Assembly: GCF_963675165.1 (NCBI RefSeq)
Contig: NC_087387.1
Coordinates: 508,501 to 572,500, forward strand
Length of the DNA stretch: 64,000 nucleotides
DNA from: Halichondria panicea
Lineage: Eukaryota > Porifera > Demospongiae > Suberitida > Halichondriidae
Reading direction: 5' to 3'
The position numbers were made by a program, and so were the translations under genes. Numbering within the stretch: the stretch's first letter is position 1; the number at the start of each line of letters is the position of its first letter. This document shows, one piece after another, positions 37,532 to 49,692 of this stretch. The notes beneath the pieces are model-generated. The model saw nothing but the letters and a program-made list of their open reading frames with translations, was not told the origin of the DNA and searched no databases.

Positions 37532-40500
37532 ATGGAGTCAAAGATGCTTGTTGTCGTGTCAATATTGTCTGGTGAGGAGTATAGCCTAATTATGCCATGA
37601 ATAATAAATTAATTATAATTTTATTACACATTATTTCCAAATTTATAATTATACAACATACAGCTCGTAACTTCCCCCGACGACCGGACTGCTCACTTCT
37701 AATTGAAGCCCACCTAAACGGTGAGGTTTTGACCTCTGACCCTGTCCCCCATTCCAGTGGAGTGATGGTGGTCAACACTGAGCTAGCCTGGGAGATGAAC
37801 AAGAAGGCGTTTCAACAACACAAGCTCCACAGGACGCCCATTAAACTGCTGGTGCGTAGTTCATGGGGGGTGGTTTGGGGAGGTATGTATCTACCGTATC
37901 ACTGTGGTCATTCCTATTTTCTTAAGATGATTAATTTATTAGCTTCTTTGTCCAAGGGTACGGTACATGTACAATATTATAGTCTATGATTCCCCTGAAT
38001 TAACGTATGTAAAAGTCAGTACTTGGTTGCTTTCATGCATTGCATTGCTCACTGCTTTAGTTCCCTCAGGCGTGGCTACTACAGCAATAATGTTGTATCC
38101 ACCGGAAAACTTTAATTTCGTGGTTTTTAATTTGGTCCTCTGCCTTCTCTGCAGGTGTTTGCGCTGGACAACAAGTCTCACTCCAGGCAGAAGGTGGGTT
38201 ATGTCATGTTGGACTTGAGGACTGCTCAGCCATCTTCTCGACTGGTGAGTTGTGTTGCTTAGTACCCAGCGTCTAGAGTAGCATTTTCATTTCTGGTTTT
38301 CTAAAAGCTTAGAAGGAGCTCTTTAGCATATTTGAATAACCATAACTCATGTTCTGGTGATAAAATGATTTTCTGAATCTGCCATGCTTGATGTTCTTCT
38401 AATAATTATGGTCACCCCAGGATCCATCTTGGTATGGAGTACTCAACTCGTTGTACTCTCGTCTCAAGCCACAGCTCCAGGTGGGCGTGTCCCTGGAGGA
38501 CGAAGTGGCCCCTCCCACCACCACTGATGAATCACAACAGTCAGAGGAGGCGTCAGTTACAAGTGAGCTTATCTAGTGGGAGACCACTGCAATTGTACTA
38601 GTTAGCATTTGTACCCAATTTGTTTTCTGTTAGGCTATGTAATGATCAATGTGTGTATTTATTCCTATGGAATGGGAGCAAAAGTATAATTATGTACACA
38701 GGAAAACATCAGTATGTACCTGAAGCTATTGTAATCTTATTTTGCTTTTGTGGGAGGTTCTGTTACTGTACAATGTGGCAGCCGTTATAATTATAATTAC
38801 GTATTAGTTATATTATTATACGTACAACGTGACACATTAATTAATCTACACCTGTAGGTTTTCCTCTCTCATTGAACCTTGACCCCAGCGGTGACTTCTA
38901 CACCCTTGGCTCCGAGTCACATGACCACACTCTACACACACTCTCATTCACACTCAGCAACGCCCAACATCTCCCATCCCCTCCGTCCAATCAGATCTAC
39001 TTCTACTACAATCTCCTTGGCAACGACATAACGTCCGAGTTATTTACTTCACCTTTGTTCTCACCGGAATGTGCCTCCATTCGAATAAAGTCCAGTCGAG
39101 AATTACTCGCATTGCTCTTTGCTGCTCAGAAGGATGTCGAGGTACATATCCTGTGTGTACAGTGCTTCTAACACATGCGCCATTTACATAATCACATAAT
39201 TATGTATTACCGGTAATAATGATATTTGTGGCATATTTGAATGGCTGTAACTTAATAATTAAAAGTCGCTTTCTCACAGGCCCACTGTCAGAACAAGTAC
39301 ATACATTCAATTGTGGCCTCTGACATAATCTAGTTTACCATTGTTTATATCCCGTTGCTACGTTGTTGCCAAGTGCAATATGCAGCATAATGCACTGCTG
39401 AAAGTCATAATGCACTGACCGCAAAGTCATAATGCACTAACCACAAAACGCCCCTCCGGCATTAGACAGACAATTAAATTAAATATGTATCATGAGAATA
39501 TCAAAGTAAGTCCAGCCATGCAGGAATGTTCAACACTGCTGGAGTTTCTTCTTTGCAACCATGCAGGTTTTAAAATTGTCCAAGGCTCATTTTGTGGAAG
39601 ATTCTGTGTTCCTAGATCTAGTCCTCCACTTCGTGATGCATGTCAATTCTGCTTCACCATAGCACTATAGAAGCGGCTCTTTTTGCTGGGGGCTTGAGCT
39701 GTTTTGCAGCAGTGTAGAAGCGAGCTTCTTTGGCTTGGTTATGATGCCGAGGATAGTGGAGGGCTGTTTCTTCGCAGCAGTAGTAAGTAGGGTGGGGCTG
39801 TTTCTTTGCAGCAGTAGTGGGGTGGGGCTGTTTTGCAGTGGTTTCAGCGTTGGAACTCCAACAATTTTGTGTCAAGCCATTCGTCGGTCATGCCAATCTT
39901 ATACGCTGCATATACTGGCGTCTAGAAGAGAAGAGATGGAGCTGTGTAGAGTTGTCTTTGTCATCTTTTTGTGTAGTTTATATTGTGTTACTAAGACAGT
40001 GTTACGTTGCTATGCCCTCGGGATATAAACTAGTTATAACACGTGCACTCGGGATGCATGGCATATATCCCTTGTGCCCGTGTTATAACTATAACTTGGA
40101 AATAATTATTTCCTTACAGTATACATTTACATTTTGTACAGGTCCACCTTTGCTCTGGTACTGACAGTTTGTGTAATGGCAGTCTCTCCCTCTCTGGCCT
40201 CGCCTCTAACGACCTCATCAGTGTCACAGTACCCCTTGGAAACGGTAAGCTCGGGGGGGGGGGGGAAGAGGGCTTAACTTGCGTAGCAATTTTGTCTGTG
40301 ATAATTTTGCATTTCTTTTATAGGTGGTTGCACAGTGGATATCAGTGTTAAGTTGGAGCTGACTGCATCAGGTCCCCTCACACTATCCACACAGTCCCCC
40401 TACACGCCCTCACAACTCCCACCGCCCACACAAGCCCCACCACCCTCACAACTCCCACCACCCTCACAGTCACCCCCACTGATCTCCCCGACATCACTAC

Positions 40501-42608
40501 CTTCAGCCAAGAGAAACCTCACCCGGTCATTCGAAGATGCTTCTCTGCCCACTCTTTCTCTCTCAGTACAATCAGGTAACTATTACGAGGACGTACGTTA
40601 TATTTTACCAGCCATTTATAACTACCGGATGGTAGATGTATTATATTTGGCAAATGAGCCATTTGAACTGATTTGGCAGTTTTTAATAATTTGGCGTCTC
40701 AGGCGTGGTTACTACAGCAATGAACGTGTGTCCACTGGAAAGCTTTGACGGTTTTAAAATTGGCGATCTTCAGTAAAATTCCCCAAATTTTCCAGTTATT
40801 ATACGGTATTCAGTTGTATCCAAACTAGATTGTAAGCTATTTTGTGTTGTCTATTCTACAGGTACTACTACACCACTTCGAGAAGAACCGAAATCTCCAA
40901 TACACAAAGTATCTCCACTCTCTCCAAGCGTAGTCCCACCCATAACTGTGACGACCAATCACAATCCATCCTCTAACGCTTCTCCTCTGAAACTCACTTC
41001 CCTTGCCACAGCAAAACTAACAAATGCAACTGTCAAGAAACTAACGGGCCTGGAATCTGCTAATTTAAAAACAGCAGCACCAGCACGAGTGAGAGAGTCC
41101 GCTGTTGTCTCTGATATCTCTGTTCGGTTCAAGTTCTGCGTGGATCTACGAAGTGTACATAATCTGAAGATGGAACCACAATACAAATGCTACTTGAAGT
41201 GAGTATTTAATCCAATTTCAGGGAGGATCTGGCCACACTGTCTGGTGGTGTTTGACACTAACCACTTCTAGACAAAATATCCACTGCTCATTTAGGAGGC
41301 TAGTTTATCACATCTTTAGTCTATGCAAATTTATGTGTCGCCACTGGCCAGTTCCATCCCAGAGGAGGTACGACATGAGTACCTCGATTAGGCTTAGTCA
41401 CCACAAAATTCAACCGTAAAGGGCCATTGTTGCATGTGACTAATTAACTCAATTTTAGCCTAATCGAAGTACTCGTGTCGGACCTCCTCTGATTCCACCC
41501 TACACTTCTGTTACCCCCCCACACACACACACACACAGATACAGTTACCCGTTCTTTGGCAACTCCTACCCGGTTCTAATACAGCCACCAGTGTTGCCTG
41601 TCATTGGTACTGATCAACAATTCTCGCACTCGTTTTGCTCATTTGAATTTGCCACTCAAATGCCTCGTTTGGAAGAGCACATCACTCGGCAGCCCCTCAC
41701 GGTGGAGGTGTGGCAGTTACATGACCAATCACATGATCAGATCGTTGGACTTGCGCAGGTACAGTACATACATGTACATGTCTGCATTCCTTTTCTACTG
41801 TTTTCTCTCAAAATTGAATTGTTCATTCTTCAGATTCCATTGGGTAGTGTGTTATCACATGACAGTTCTTTACTAGACGGAGGAGTTACGCGGCGAGTCT
41901 GCTCCCTGCGTGTCCCCATCACGCCCCCACCACCCTCACAGTCTCACAGCCTCACACCCCCACTACCCTCACAGCCTCACACCCTCACACTCGGGTATCT
42001 AAACGCTGTGCTTATACTGGAGAACTTTGGTCCTGTAGTATCTGATGATAATGTTGTTGAAATGAGAGCGGCGAATGAATCTGATGGAGTGAGCAAGCCT
42101 AGTGAAGCTGGTGTGCAAAGTGGAGTGGGTGGTGGGGGACAATCTTTGGTCGGCTCGTTAGAGTATAATACGGCAGTGGAGCTGGAGCTATGGAAAGTGT
42201 CCCAACAAGAGGCTTTTGAAGTGAGCAACAACCCCCCCTAATACAGTTGAATATCTTTCAGCAGCCATAACTTTAGTATCGTTGATCCAATTTCAACAAT
42301 TTTATGATAATCTGAAAGCTTAGAGAGAGACCTTTCAAATGATGCGTTCAAATCAAACATTTAGATGGGGCCATAATTTGTCATTTTTCGGCCTTGGACC
42401 ATGGGCTATAATCCATGGTATTGGGCCAAAATTGGCAAATTTTGTCATCTCTCGAATATGAACATTGATGGTGCCATTTTAAAGGTATCTTTCTAAGCTT
42501 TCAGAAAATCATAAAATCATTGGCATTGGATCCACGAAATGCAAGTTATGGCTACTGAAAGAGTCCCCGAGCCATTGATTACACGGGGGACAGTGGGCAC
42601 ATGTATAT

Positions 42609-42647
<39 letters not shown>

Positions 42648-45478
42648 AGCAGCTGAAAACTCGTGAATCTGTTCACATGACCAAACTTGGGGAGGAACTT
42701 CAAAGAAGAGAGGTGCAAAGACAGACCATGCTTAAGCAGAAACTGGATCACTACTCGTCTCTCGAGAGGCAACTGCAAGATGGTCTTCAACAGCTGGCTG
42801 CTCAGCAGAGAGCTCTAGCAGAGAGAGAAGTCAAAGTACGGCAAGAGTCCGAGAGGGTGACACGAGAAAGGCAGCTGCTTCAGGACGAGGTTCAAAGGTC
42901 ACAGACACACTTTAAATCTCAGTGCGAGCAACAGATTGAGATTGAGAGGTACAGTACATGTACAGTAAGTAAGTACAGTTGTGATGGTTGCCAAGGAATG
43001 TGTGTAGCCTTGTTTGATCTAATTATATATTAGTTACATATATACATTGTATAAATAATGTGTTCACTCGTGTTTTGTAGGATGAAGTCATCAGAGTTCC
43101 AATCACAAGTCTCCTCTCTTAAAAAACGAGTAAGTCTTTTTGTGTACAGTATTAATTATTTTTCTGTTGTGTGCAAAGAGATGCTGATATCTACATTTTA
43201 TAGGTTCGAGAGCTAGAGGGCAAAGTTCAATCTAGGGAGGCGGAGTTTGAGTTATATCGTCAGCAGGTGGTGACCCGCCCTGAGTCGCAGCTACACGCTG
43301 AGCTGAGTATCCTGCAGCTGGAAAAGGTACCACACAACTGTCGATGTTTTGGTACGATATAACTGCACATAGTGGGTTTGTGTGTAGTATTAACATTCCA
43401 TGTCTGCCTTTCACTTAAACCCAATCAGATTATGTTCCCTTTGAGATTGGTATTGTTAGGTTCAAAGGCTGGATATCCCCTTTAATCTTTGTTTTAAGTA
43501 ATACACCACGTACTAATTAGCCATAATTTGAACTCTTGGTACCACCAACTGTACATGTAGCTACAGTACTTGTAAAAATTCTACTTTTAATCATCATTGT
43601 AGTTTTTTTGTCAAAGGAAAAACTATGCTAACAAAACTAGGGTCTGCAACTATAGTAACCACAGACGTGCTCTATTATTCTGTGGTTGGCATTTTTGGAA
43701 AAGTTTGGTAGTTAGAGCTGGCTGGGGTAGTTAGAGCATAGATAGAAGAGAAAGGGATTGGCAACGGGGGCAATTCACGTGATGCTTTTACATTGAATGT
43801 ACACAGGTGGGCCTGAAACCATCCATGTTTCGCCCTAAAACTCCCGCGAAAACCCAGGAAACTTATTGTGTCTAATGCCTACTTCTCAAAGACCCCTCCA
43901 ACACTTAAACACATGCCCCCTGATGGTAGGTATCATTTAGAAATGAATAAAATATAATATTGATTTTCGTGAAGTAGCTAGAGGTACACAGAGCCTCTGT
44001 CAGAGGCTTTTTCATGCTTGTGTTCCTATAGCACCTATGATATAGCTAAGGTTGTGTTACTAAGTAGTGTGCTATGTCCCAAATCGCCACACAAATGAGG
44101 TGAAGTTTATGTTTAGCAGTAGAACTGCTTGTAGACTTTTTTACAGACGGCAAAAACAATTCTCATGAATTATTCATGTTTAGACTCCCCACGTTAGAAG
44201 TAAGCCTTGAGGCGAAACACGGATGGTACCGGAAGTGCATTCCGTTGCCAATCCCTCTCTCTTCTATCTATGGTTAGAATCAGGAATAGCAAAAATCTTT
44301 TCATAGAAGGTTGCTATTCTACTTAGTAGTTAGCTCTATACTAGAGCCGATAGCTATTGGTAGCTGCAAGAAGCTAAAAACTACAAACCAGTTAATGCAC
44401 CGTTTTACGCTCGTGCTCTATGGATATTATTAGCTTCTCGGACTTCCGCTTGGCCAATAATATCCATAGAGCACTCGCAACCGTGCATTAACTAGTACAT
44501 AATGTACTATTAAGTAATAATAATTATACCAGTGCATGTACATGTATATTTGTAGCTATACAGTACTTGTAAAAACTTTTACATGATCGTGCTCAACCCT
44601 TTCTTTTTAGGTTGAGCTTGATAGGAAACTGTCAGCTTTGGCCAAATCTAAACAACACTACAAAGAACAGTGGACCAAAGCTCTGTCAGAGTTAGCCTCC
44701 TCTCGTCAGAGGGAGCAGGCAGCTGCTCGGGAGAGACTGCTGACTCAGCAACAAGAGCTGGAAGCCATGAGAATGCAGTACATGGAGGCTGAGCATCAGA
44801 ACAGCCTCAGGCAACAACTGAACCAAGTCAAGAATGAAGTCGAAAAGTGAGCAAGCCTTAGATTCAGAAGGGTTAAAGCATAAATTCTATGTAACTAAAA
44901 AGAAGCCTTTTGTTTCTGAGAATCTGTAACTACAATGCATATGGTTTACACTTGGGATTCTCTGATCATTGATAATTATTTTAGTGATCTATGTCTTCAC
45001 TAAGTAACTCAATGCTGGTGTAAATTACCGTTTAGAATGGGACATTTTATTTTCGAGGCACTTAAATTTCGTGGAATGCATGGCTTCTAAAAGCATTTCG
45101 TTGAATAAATTTTGTGGGTTGACTGCTTACCGGAAGCCACGCCTTTAATCTTTTCGTGTACGATTGCTAACCCACAAAAACAATCGAAAATTTTGCGCTA
45201 TTAATATGGTATTTAATCTTTGCTTCAGGCTACAAGAACAAACATTGTCCAAGCCACCTCCACTCTCTCACAACTCCCCGCCCACACATTCACACCCCAC
45301 ACCGCCCACACCACACGACGAGGAGCCTAGCAGCACGCTAGACCCGAATGTAGCTCGATGGATTGAAGAGCGGGACATTCTCTTGCAGACTGGAGTCTAT
45401 TCCAATACGGACACTACTATACAGAGACTGGATGCCAAGATAAGACAGGCCATGGGAAAGAAAACAGTTGCTTATTAA
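37532..45478 (+). CDS. CEP120: Centrosomal protein CEP120
   Basis: Needed for centriole elongation and appendage assembly. Fifteen exons, phases closing, 1000 residues (human 986): 37532-37571, 37664-37851, 38155-38244, 38421-38562, 38858-39141, 40142-40244, 40324-40575, 40862-41198, 41539-41758, 41834-42220, 42647-42948, 43081-43129, 43204-43326, 44611-44846, 45229-45478. The first C2 domain (1-~150) has [44 protein letters not shown] and [11 protein letters not shown], all diagnostic. A second C2 (~154-340) follows, then a Pro/Ser-rich linker and a third C2 starting near [14 protein letters not shown] (~452-680). Residues ~682-917 form the coiled coil. The conserved end reads [20 protein letters not shown]. 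Introns hold a MITE (41360), a 330-bp repeat (42246) and a TIR element (43737). Confidence 0.96.
41360..41491. mobile_element. Foldback MITE, CAGAGGAGG family, subfamily B
   Basis: A 132-bp second copy of the 15878 element, with the same interior (TTCAACCGTAAAG, TTGTTGCATGTGACT) and ends. Flanks TTCCATCC and TTCCACCC resemble a decayed 8-bp duplication. It lies in the CEP120 intron 41199-41538. Confidence 0.88.
42246..42597. repeat. R330 repeat, copy 3 (inverted)
   Basis: Same orientation and same extended end (CCGAGCCATTGATTACACGG) as copy 2. It fills the CEP120 intron 42221-42646 up to the CA tract before the acceptor. Confidence 0.85.
43737..44272. mobile_element. 536-bp TIR element related to the 26368 transposon
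   Basis: The ends CATAGATAGAAGAGAAAGGG (left) and CATAGATAGAAGAGAGAGGG (right, reverse complement) continue through ATTGGCAACGG, about 31 bp with one mismatch. They share CATAGATAG and the following purine run with the element at 26368. Flanks are GTTAGAG (43730-43736) and GTTAGAA (44273-44279), a 7-bp duplication with one change. It lies in the CEP120 intron 43327-44610. No coding frame is seen. Confidence 0.85.
44391..44492. repeat. 102-bp foldback in a CEP120 intron
   Basis: GTTAATGCAC at the left and GTGCATTAAC at the right, with arms including GCTCTATGGATATTATT and its complement around a ~25-base loop. It resembles a very short MITE. Confidence 0.75.
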
Positions 45479-45533
45479 GTAATTCAATCACACGACTTCC
45501 TTTTGCATGCATGTAATTATAATTATAGTATCA

Positions 45534-45559
45534 TTTATTTGATTTGCAAATTTAATAAA
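45534..45559. terminator. Interlocked poly(A) signals of convergent CEP120 and cryptochrome genes
   Basis: TTTATT at 45534-45539 is AATAAA on the minus strand (cryptochrome). AATAAA at 45554-45559 is on the plus strand (CEP120). Each signal lies on the far side of the other gene's, 15 bp apart, so the two 3' UTRs overlap. The stop codons are only 196 bp apart. Confidence 0.6.
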
Positions 45560-45674
45560 TCACAGGGTGGTGGGTGCTGAGTACATAATAGTTTGATAAT
45601 AGTAACCTGCACAACGGATTAAAAGGGAATGAATGGGATATAGAAACAGAACACAGTACAACAGCCAAATACAG

Positions 45675-46655
45675 TTATAGCACTTCAGCTGAGGAAGGTG
45701 AAGTTGTGTCATGACCAGAGGTCGGTGGTTGTGAGGCCGGTGGTTGTGTAGACACATGACCAGAGGCCGGTGGTTGTGAGGCCGGTGGTTGTGTAGACAC
45801 ATGACCAGAGGCCGGTGGTTGTGTGGATACAGGAGGAGAAGAAGTATTGAGAGAGTGTAACAAGGACATAATAGTCTGCAGTCTGAAATTGCATAGAGCT
45901 CCAGTTGTGATGTGGTTGATGATGGGGAGAGGGTAGTCAGATCCGATACGACAGCTGGCAGCCACCTGTACGCTCACCGGGGCTGTCCAAGGACAGTAAA
46001 TGTACTCATCTGTAGAAAATAAACGAGAAAAATTTGTGGCATTGCATGTATAATTATACAGACAAGTACAGTATCTGCATGCACACTACATGTAATGTGC
46101 ATGCATGTACATGCGCTACATGTACATGGGTAGACACAAGACTGCATGTGGCTAGAGTGCATCAAAAGAAAGTGGACCGCAAGTAATGACAATGTAAACT
46201 TATAAGCAAATTGAATTTGTACTATTATGTGAGATTACATAATCAAGTGAAACCTGTCTACAGAGGTCTCCTTGGGCAGACTAACAGTGGCTGTAATATA
46301 AAATAAAATAAAATGGCCTGCCAACACAGGTCCAAATTAACACATGCTACAGAACTTTGAGATGGCCTGCATGCATGTACATCATGTATGTAGCTGAGAC
46401 TTACTTGGAAAGTTTTTGAGCTCAGGGATGTAGGTTCGAATGTAATCTCCAGCCGGATCAATCTCTGTACCGTAAGTGACTGGACAGAAGAACTCCATAG
46501 TTTCATTGATGAATGCAGAGCCAGAGCTTTTCATCCAACATCCACTAGACACAGAGTTCTCATAATCCAATAGCAGCTCTCCAAAAACTCTTCTGCCCTG
46601 CTCCCAGGATATCCACAGCTCTCCTCTTGTTAGGAAAAATGCAACACTCTCTCTG

Positions 46656-46731
<76 letters not shown>

Positions 46732-49335
46732 TGTATGCACATGCATGGTACACATGCACATGCACAGAGGTTACAAATCTATATCCCAACTATTATATAA
46801 GTCTGCATAATAACTGTTTCACAATACTGTTTGAGGGAACCATGCAGTGGTGATAAATTGCTAGGCAATGACTATAATATAGAGGTGAACCAAATTCCAC
46901 TATCATCCCACTATATCGGGATTGCTAGGCAATATAATTTAGCGGTGAACCAAAATCCGCTGGTGGCCAACATGTGGTGTATAACTATGTTCTTAATAGC
47001 GAAGTCATACCAAGTGAGGATGGTATGTGCTGAAAACACAGACAAAGCATGCAAGTGTCTATTATACTTACGAACAAAGCACACTTCAGTGGGAGTATAA
47101 GAAGCACTTCATTAAAGCCTTGTAAGTAAGGACCCAGAACTATACTAATGAAATAATAGCCTCAAGATACGTAAATCACTAGGTGATCGTATTTCCATAG
47201 TTATATTCAAACTCTTACCTCAGGAGGTAATGGATCCACCCTTCCTGCCATAGCTGCCTCATGGCTGCATCGATCCAGGGGAAGCCTGTCTTGCCATACC
47301 TCCAAAGCCTGAACATTTCCTTATCATCAGACCAGGGCAGCTGGACGCAGATCTTGTTGTTATAGTAACTATCAAAGTTGGGTACCTGTAATGCATGGAA
47401 AAATGTAACAAAATGGTTTATACCTAGCGTGGTGATTAGGTATGCAGAATTATGAGGTTGTTGCTTGGATATTGTTACTCTTAGCTACTATCAAAAGATG
47501 GGATAGCGTATTTACATGTAAATTATACTGTGTGTGCCAGCCATGTTATATAAGCCATGTTATATAAGCACTGTGTGTGCAGCCATGTTATATAAGCACT
47601 GTGTGTGCAGCCATGTTATATAAGCACTGTGTGTGCAGCCATGTTATATAAGCACTGTGTGTGCAGCCACGTTATAGAAACACTGTCATAGTGTCATAGT
47701 GTTCATGTATGTGCAGCCGTGTTACATAAGCACCATAGGTGTGCAGTCATTAACTCACTTGAGAAGCCACTGTAAAAAAGAACTCTCTGGTCAGCAGTCC
47801 AGATATAAAAGACTTCTGGAACTCCTCCAGAGACGAATCTTCAGACACTAACTCTTTCACTTTCCAAAACAGATATCGGACAGAGAGGCATCCAAATCGG
47901 ATGTAAGGACTCAAAGATGACTTGTCTAGAAGAGCTTCAGCTGAAACTGGATTCATCTTTGCTCTGGTTTTGACGTAAGTGGTGACTTTCTGCAGTGCTA
48001 CGCTCTCCCCTCCCATCCACAACAAATGAGCGCGAACTGTCTCCTGGTTGGAGAAACCAACTTCTTGAAGGGTGGGTAATCTGTTAATGAGTACACAGAG
48101 AGAAGAGAAATAAAAGATGAAAGTAAAAATGCCTTGGTACATGCACGGTTTTACGAACAACCACTGCCATGCAGGCAAATTGTTCTTTTATATCACAAGA
48201 TAAATATGTAGTAAACAAAATGTGCAGTCAGAACGAAGAGTTAACTTCAGTTGCTTATAATGGTTAAGTATAATAGTTAAACGTACCTGAATTCTTCTGG
48301 TAGGCCAAGATCGAAGGGTACTCCAGTACGTGGAGCAGGAGGCTGTATCGGCTTCTCAGGGGGTCCATAACTGGATAACATGGCTTTGAATTCTTTGAGA
48401 GTCATGACTGCTGAATTTGGCTGCACAAGTTTCTCACTCTCGTATAAAGTGTGGCCATCAAACTTGGAGAGCTGGAAAATGCAATAAATAATTATACGTA
48501 CTTGTCGATGCATGCACTGTATTAGAATTTCCAATTCACACTTTTGGCATTGTAATAATAATTATCATTATTACAGCTAGCCGCTTAATTAAGGACTTAC
48601 AGTAATTCCCAATTTCGTTGCCAGAACATCCACAGTTTGCTCGAGGATATGACTGTCCACATCTTTGTCAATCTGGTACGCCATGGATCTCACATTCCAG
48701 CGAATACAGAGCTTCTCAAGCAGAACCAGCGGCTGCCCCTTGGCCACATAGAGTCGGGTACCATAGGACTGAAGGGTCTTGTCGAGATCCTCCAAAGATT
48801 CTATCAAAAATCTCCACCTATATAATTAGTAAGATTTGAATGCAATAATTATATTACTGAATCTTTAATACCTGTTTAGTCCGAAATGTTGTCCAGATTC
48901 GAACCATGGGTCGTACATAAAAACAGCTCTAAATCTCATTCCAGCGGTTCTCATTGCTGCAGTGAAGGCCGGGTTGTCGTGGACACGAAGAGAGCTCATG
49001 CGTACCCAATAAAGGCATGTTTGAGGTTCCAAGGGCTTGGCCATACAACTGGGAGACTCATCAGAGTCGGATAAACCTGCATAAAGAAAATACACACCAT
49101 TAATTTTGAATGCGTACTTCAAAATAGTAACACAGCGGCAAAATAGTACGATCAGTGGACTTTATAGTCAATGGAGAATTATCGAAACTAATTTATCCTT
49201 ACAAAATTCTTCGAGGAAGTCTAGAGAGCTGCTGGTACTTGCACCAGAGTCACTTGCAAGATTGGGGTAGTCAATGGTTGTGGAGGTTGTGGACAATGGG
49301 CTTCTCACAGGAGAAGAAAGACTTGCTACATTCAT
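45675..49335 (-). CDS. CRY: Cryptochrome / photolyase-family flavoprotein
   Basis: Eight exons, 603 residues: 49203-49335 (ATG), 48872-49076, 48601-48817, 48287-48471, 47759-48080, 47219-47385, 46405-46652, 45675-46009 (TAA). A Ser/Thr-rich ~45-residue N-extension precedes the antenna domain (YWVRMSSLRVHDNPAFTAAM, then GMRFRAVFMYDPWF). The FAD domain is recognised by SLSPYIRFGCLSVR, GKTGFPWIDAAMRQLWQEGW, FFLTRGELWISWEQG and WTAPVSVQVAASCRIGSDYP. These place it in the animal cryptochrome/(6-4) photolyase clade. The (6-4) repair histidines in the IHHLARH motif are replaced here (IHYLLRR, ~403-410), and the usual WMWLSCSAFF block is divergent (GCWMKSSGSAF). Both favour a signalling cryptochrome over a repair enzyme. 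The C-tail is a repeat of STQPPAS and PASGHV units. Demosponges are reported to have cryptochromes linked to larval photoreception. Confidence 0.93.
46653..46734. repeat. (TG)n tract abutting a cryptochrome splice acceptor
   Basis: In sense orientation it is CA repeat followed by ACAACAG and exon 46405-46652. Confidence 0.95.
47530..47735. repeat. Tandem 28-bp minisatellite in a cryptochrome intron
   Basis: GCCATGTTATATAAGCACTG followed by TGTGTGCA, five good copies and degenerate ends. It lies directly before the donor-side end of exon 47759-48080. Confidence 0.85.
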
Positions 49336-49692
49336 GGCTAGACTAGACTGTGTCCGTACATAGAGAAGCTAGCTGTTTGCTTCCTCTGTAAGTATCATTA
49401 GCCAATGTGTTAGAATCAAAATGATTATGCAACGACTTGTAATTGGTGCATGTTTCTCGTCAATATGATTACATAACAAGTTTCTGTACACGTACACGCA
49501 CGCAGAGGTACACACGCATACGTATGGCATACGCACGCAACTTTGGTCTAAACGCACGAACGCAAGGGGGAAACGGGGGGAATTTCCCCTTCTTGCACAA
49601 TGAAGGGCGTGGTGGCAGTTTATCAACAACAATAACAAAGTTTTGTATAAAAGAAGAGGTACGTGTAACTGGGACTCAGACAAAATTTAGAG
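49336..49692. promoter_or_regulatory. Divergent promoter region cryptochrome / BAK-like
   Basis: There are 357 bp between the minus-strand cryptochrome ATG and the plus-strand Bcl-2-family ATG. The middle holds repeated ACGCA/GTACAC words (49486-49565), a GC-richer core within AT-rich flanks. No canonical E-box (CACGTG) is present. Shared use is inferred from spacing. Confidence 0.4.

Noticed and set aside
39142-40141. Possible gene in the 1-kb CEP120 intron (several 60-115 codon frames)
   Set aside because: The frames overlap tandem TGGGGCTG-type repeats and a palindrome near 40040-40095, and lack consistent splice sites. I see no gene there.
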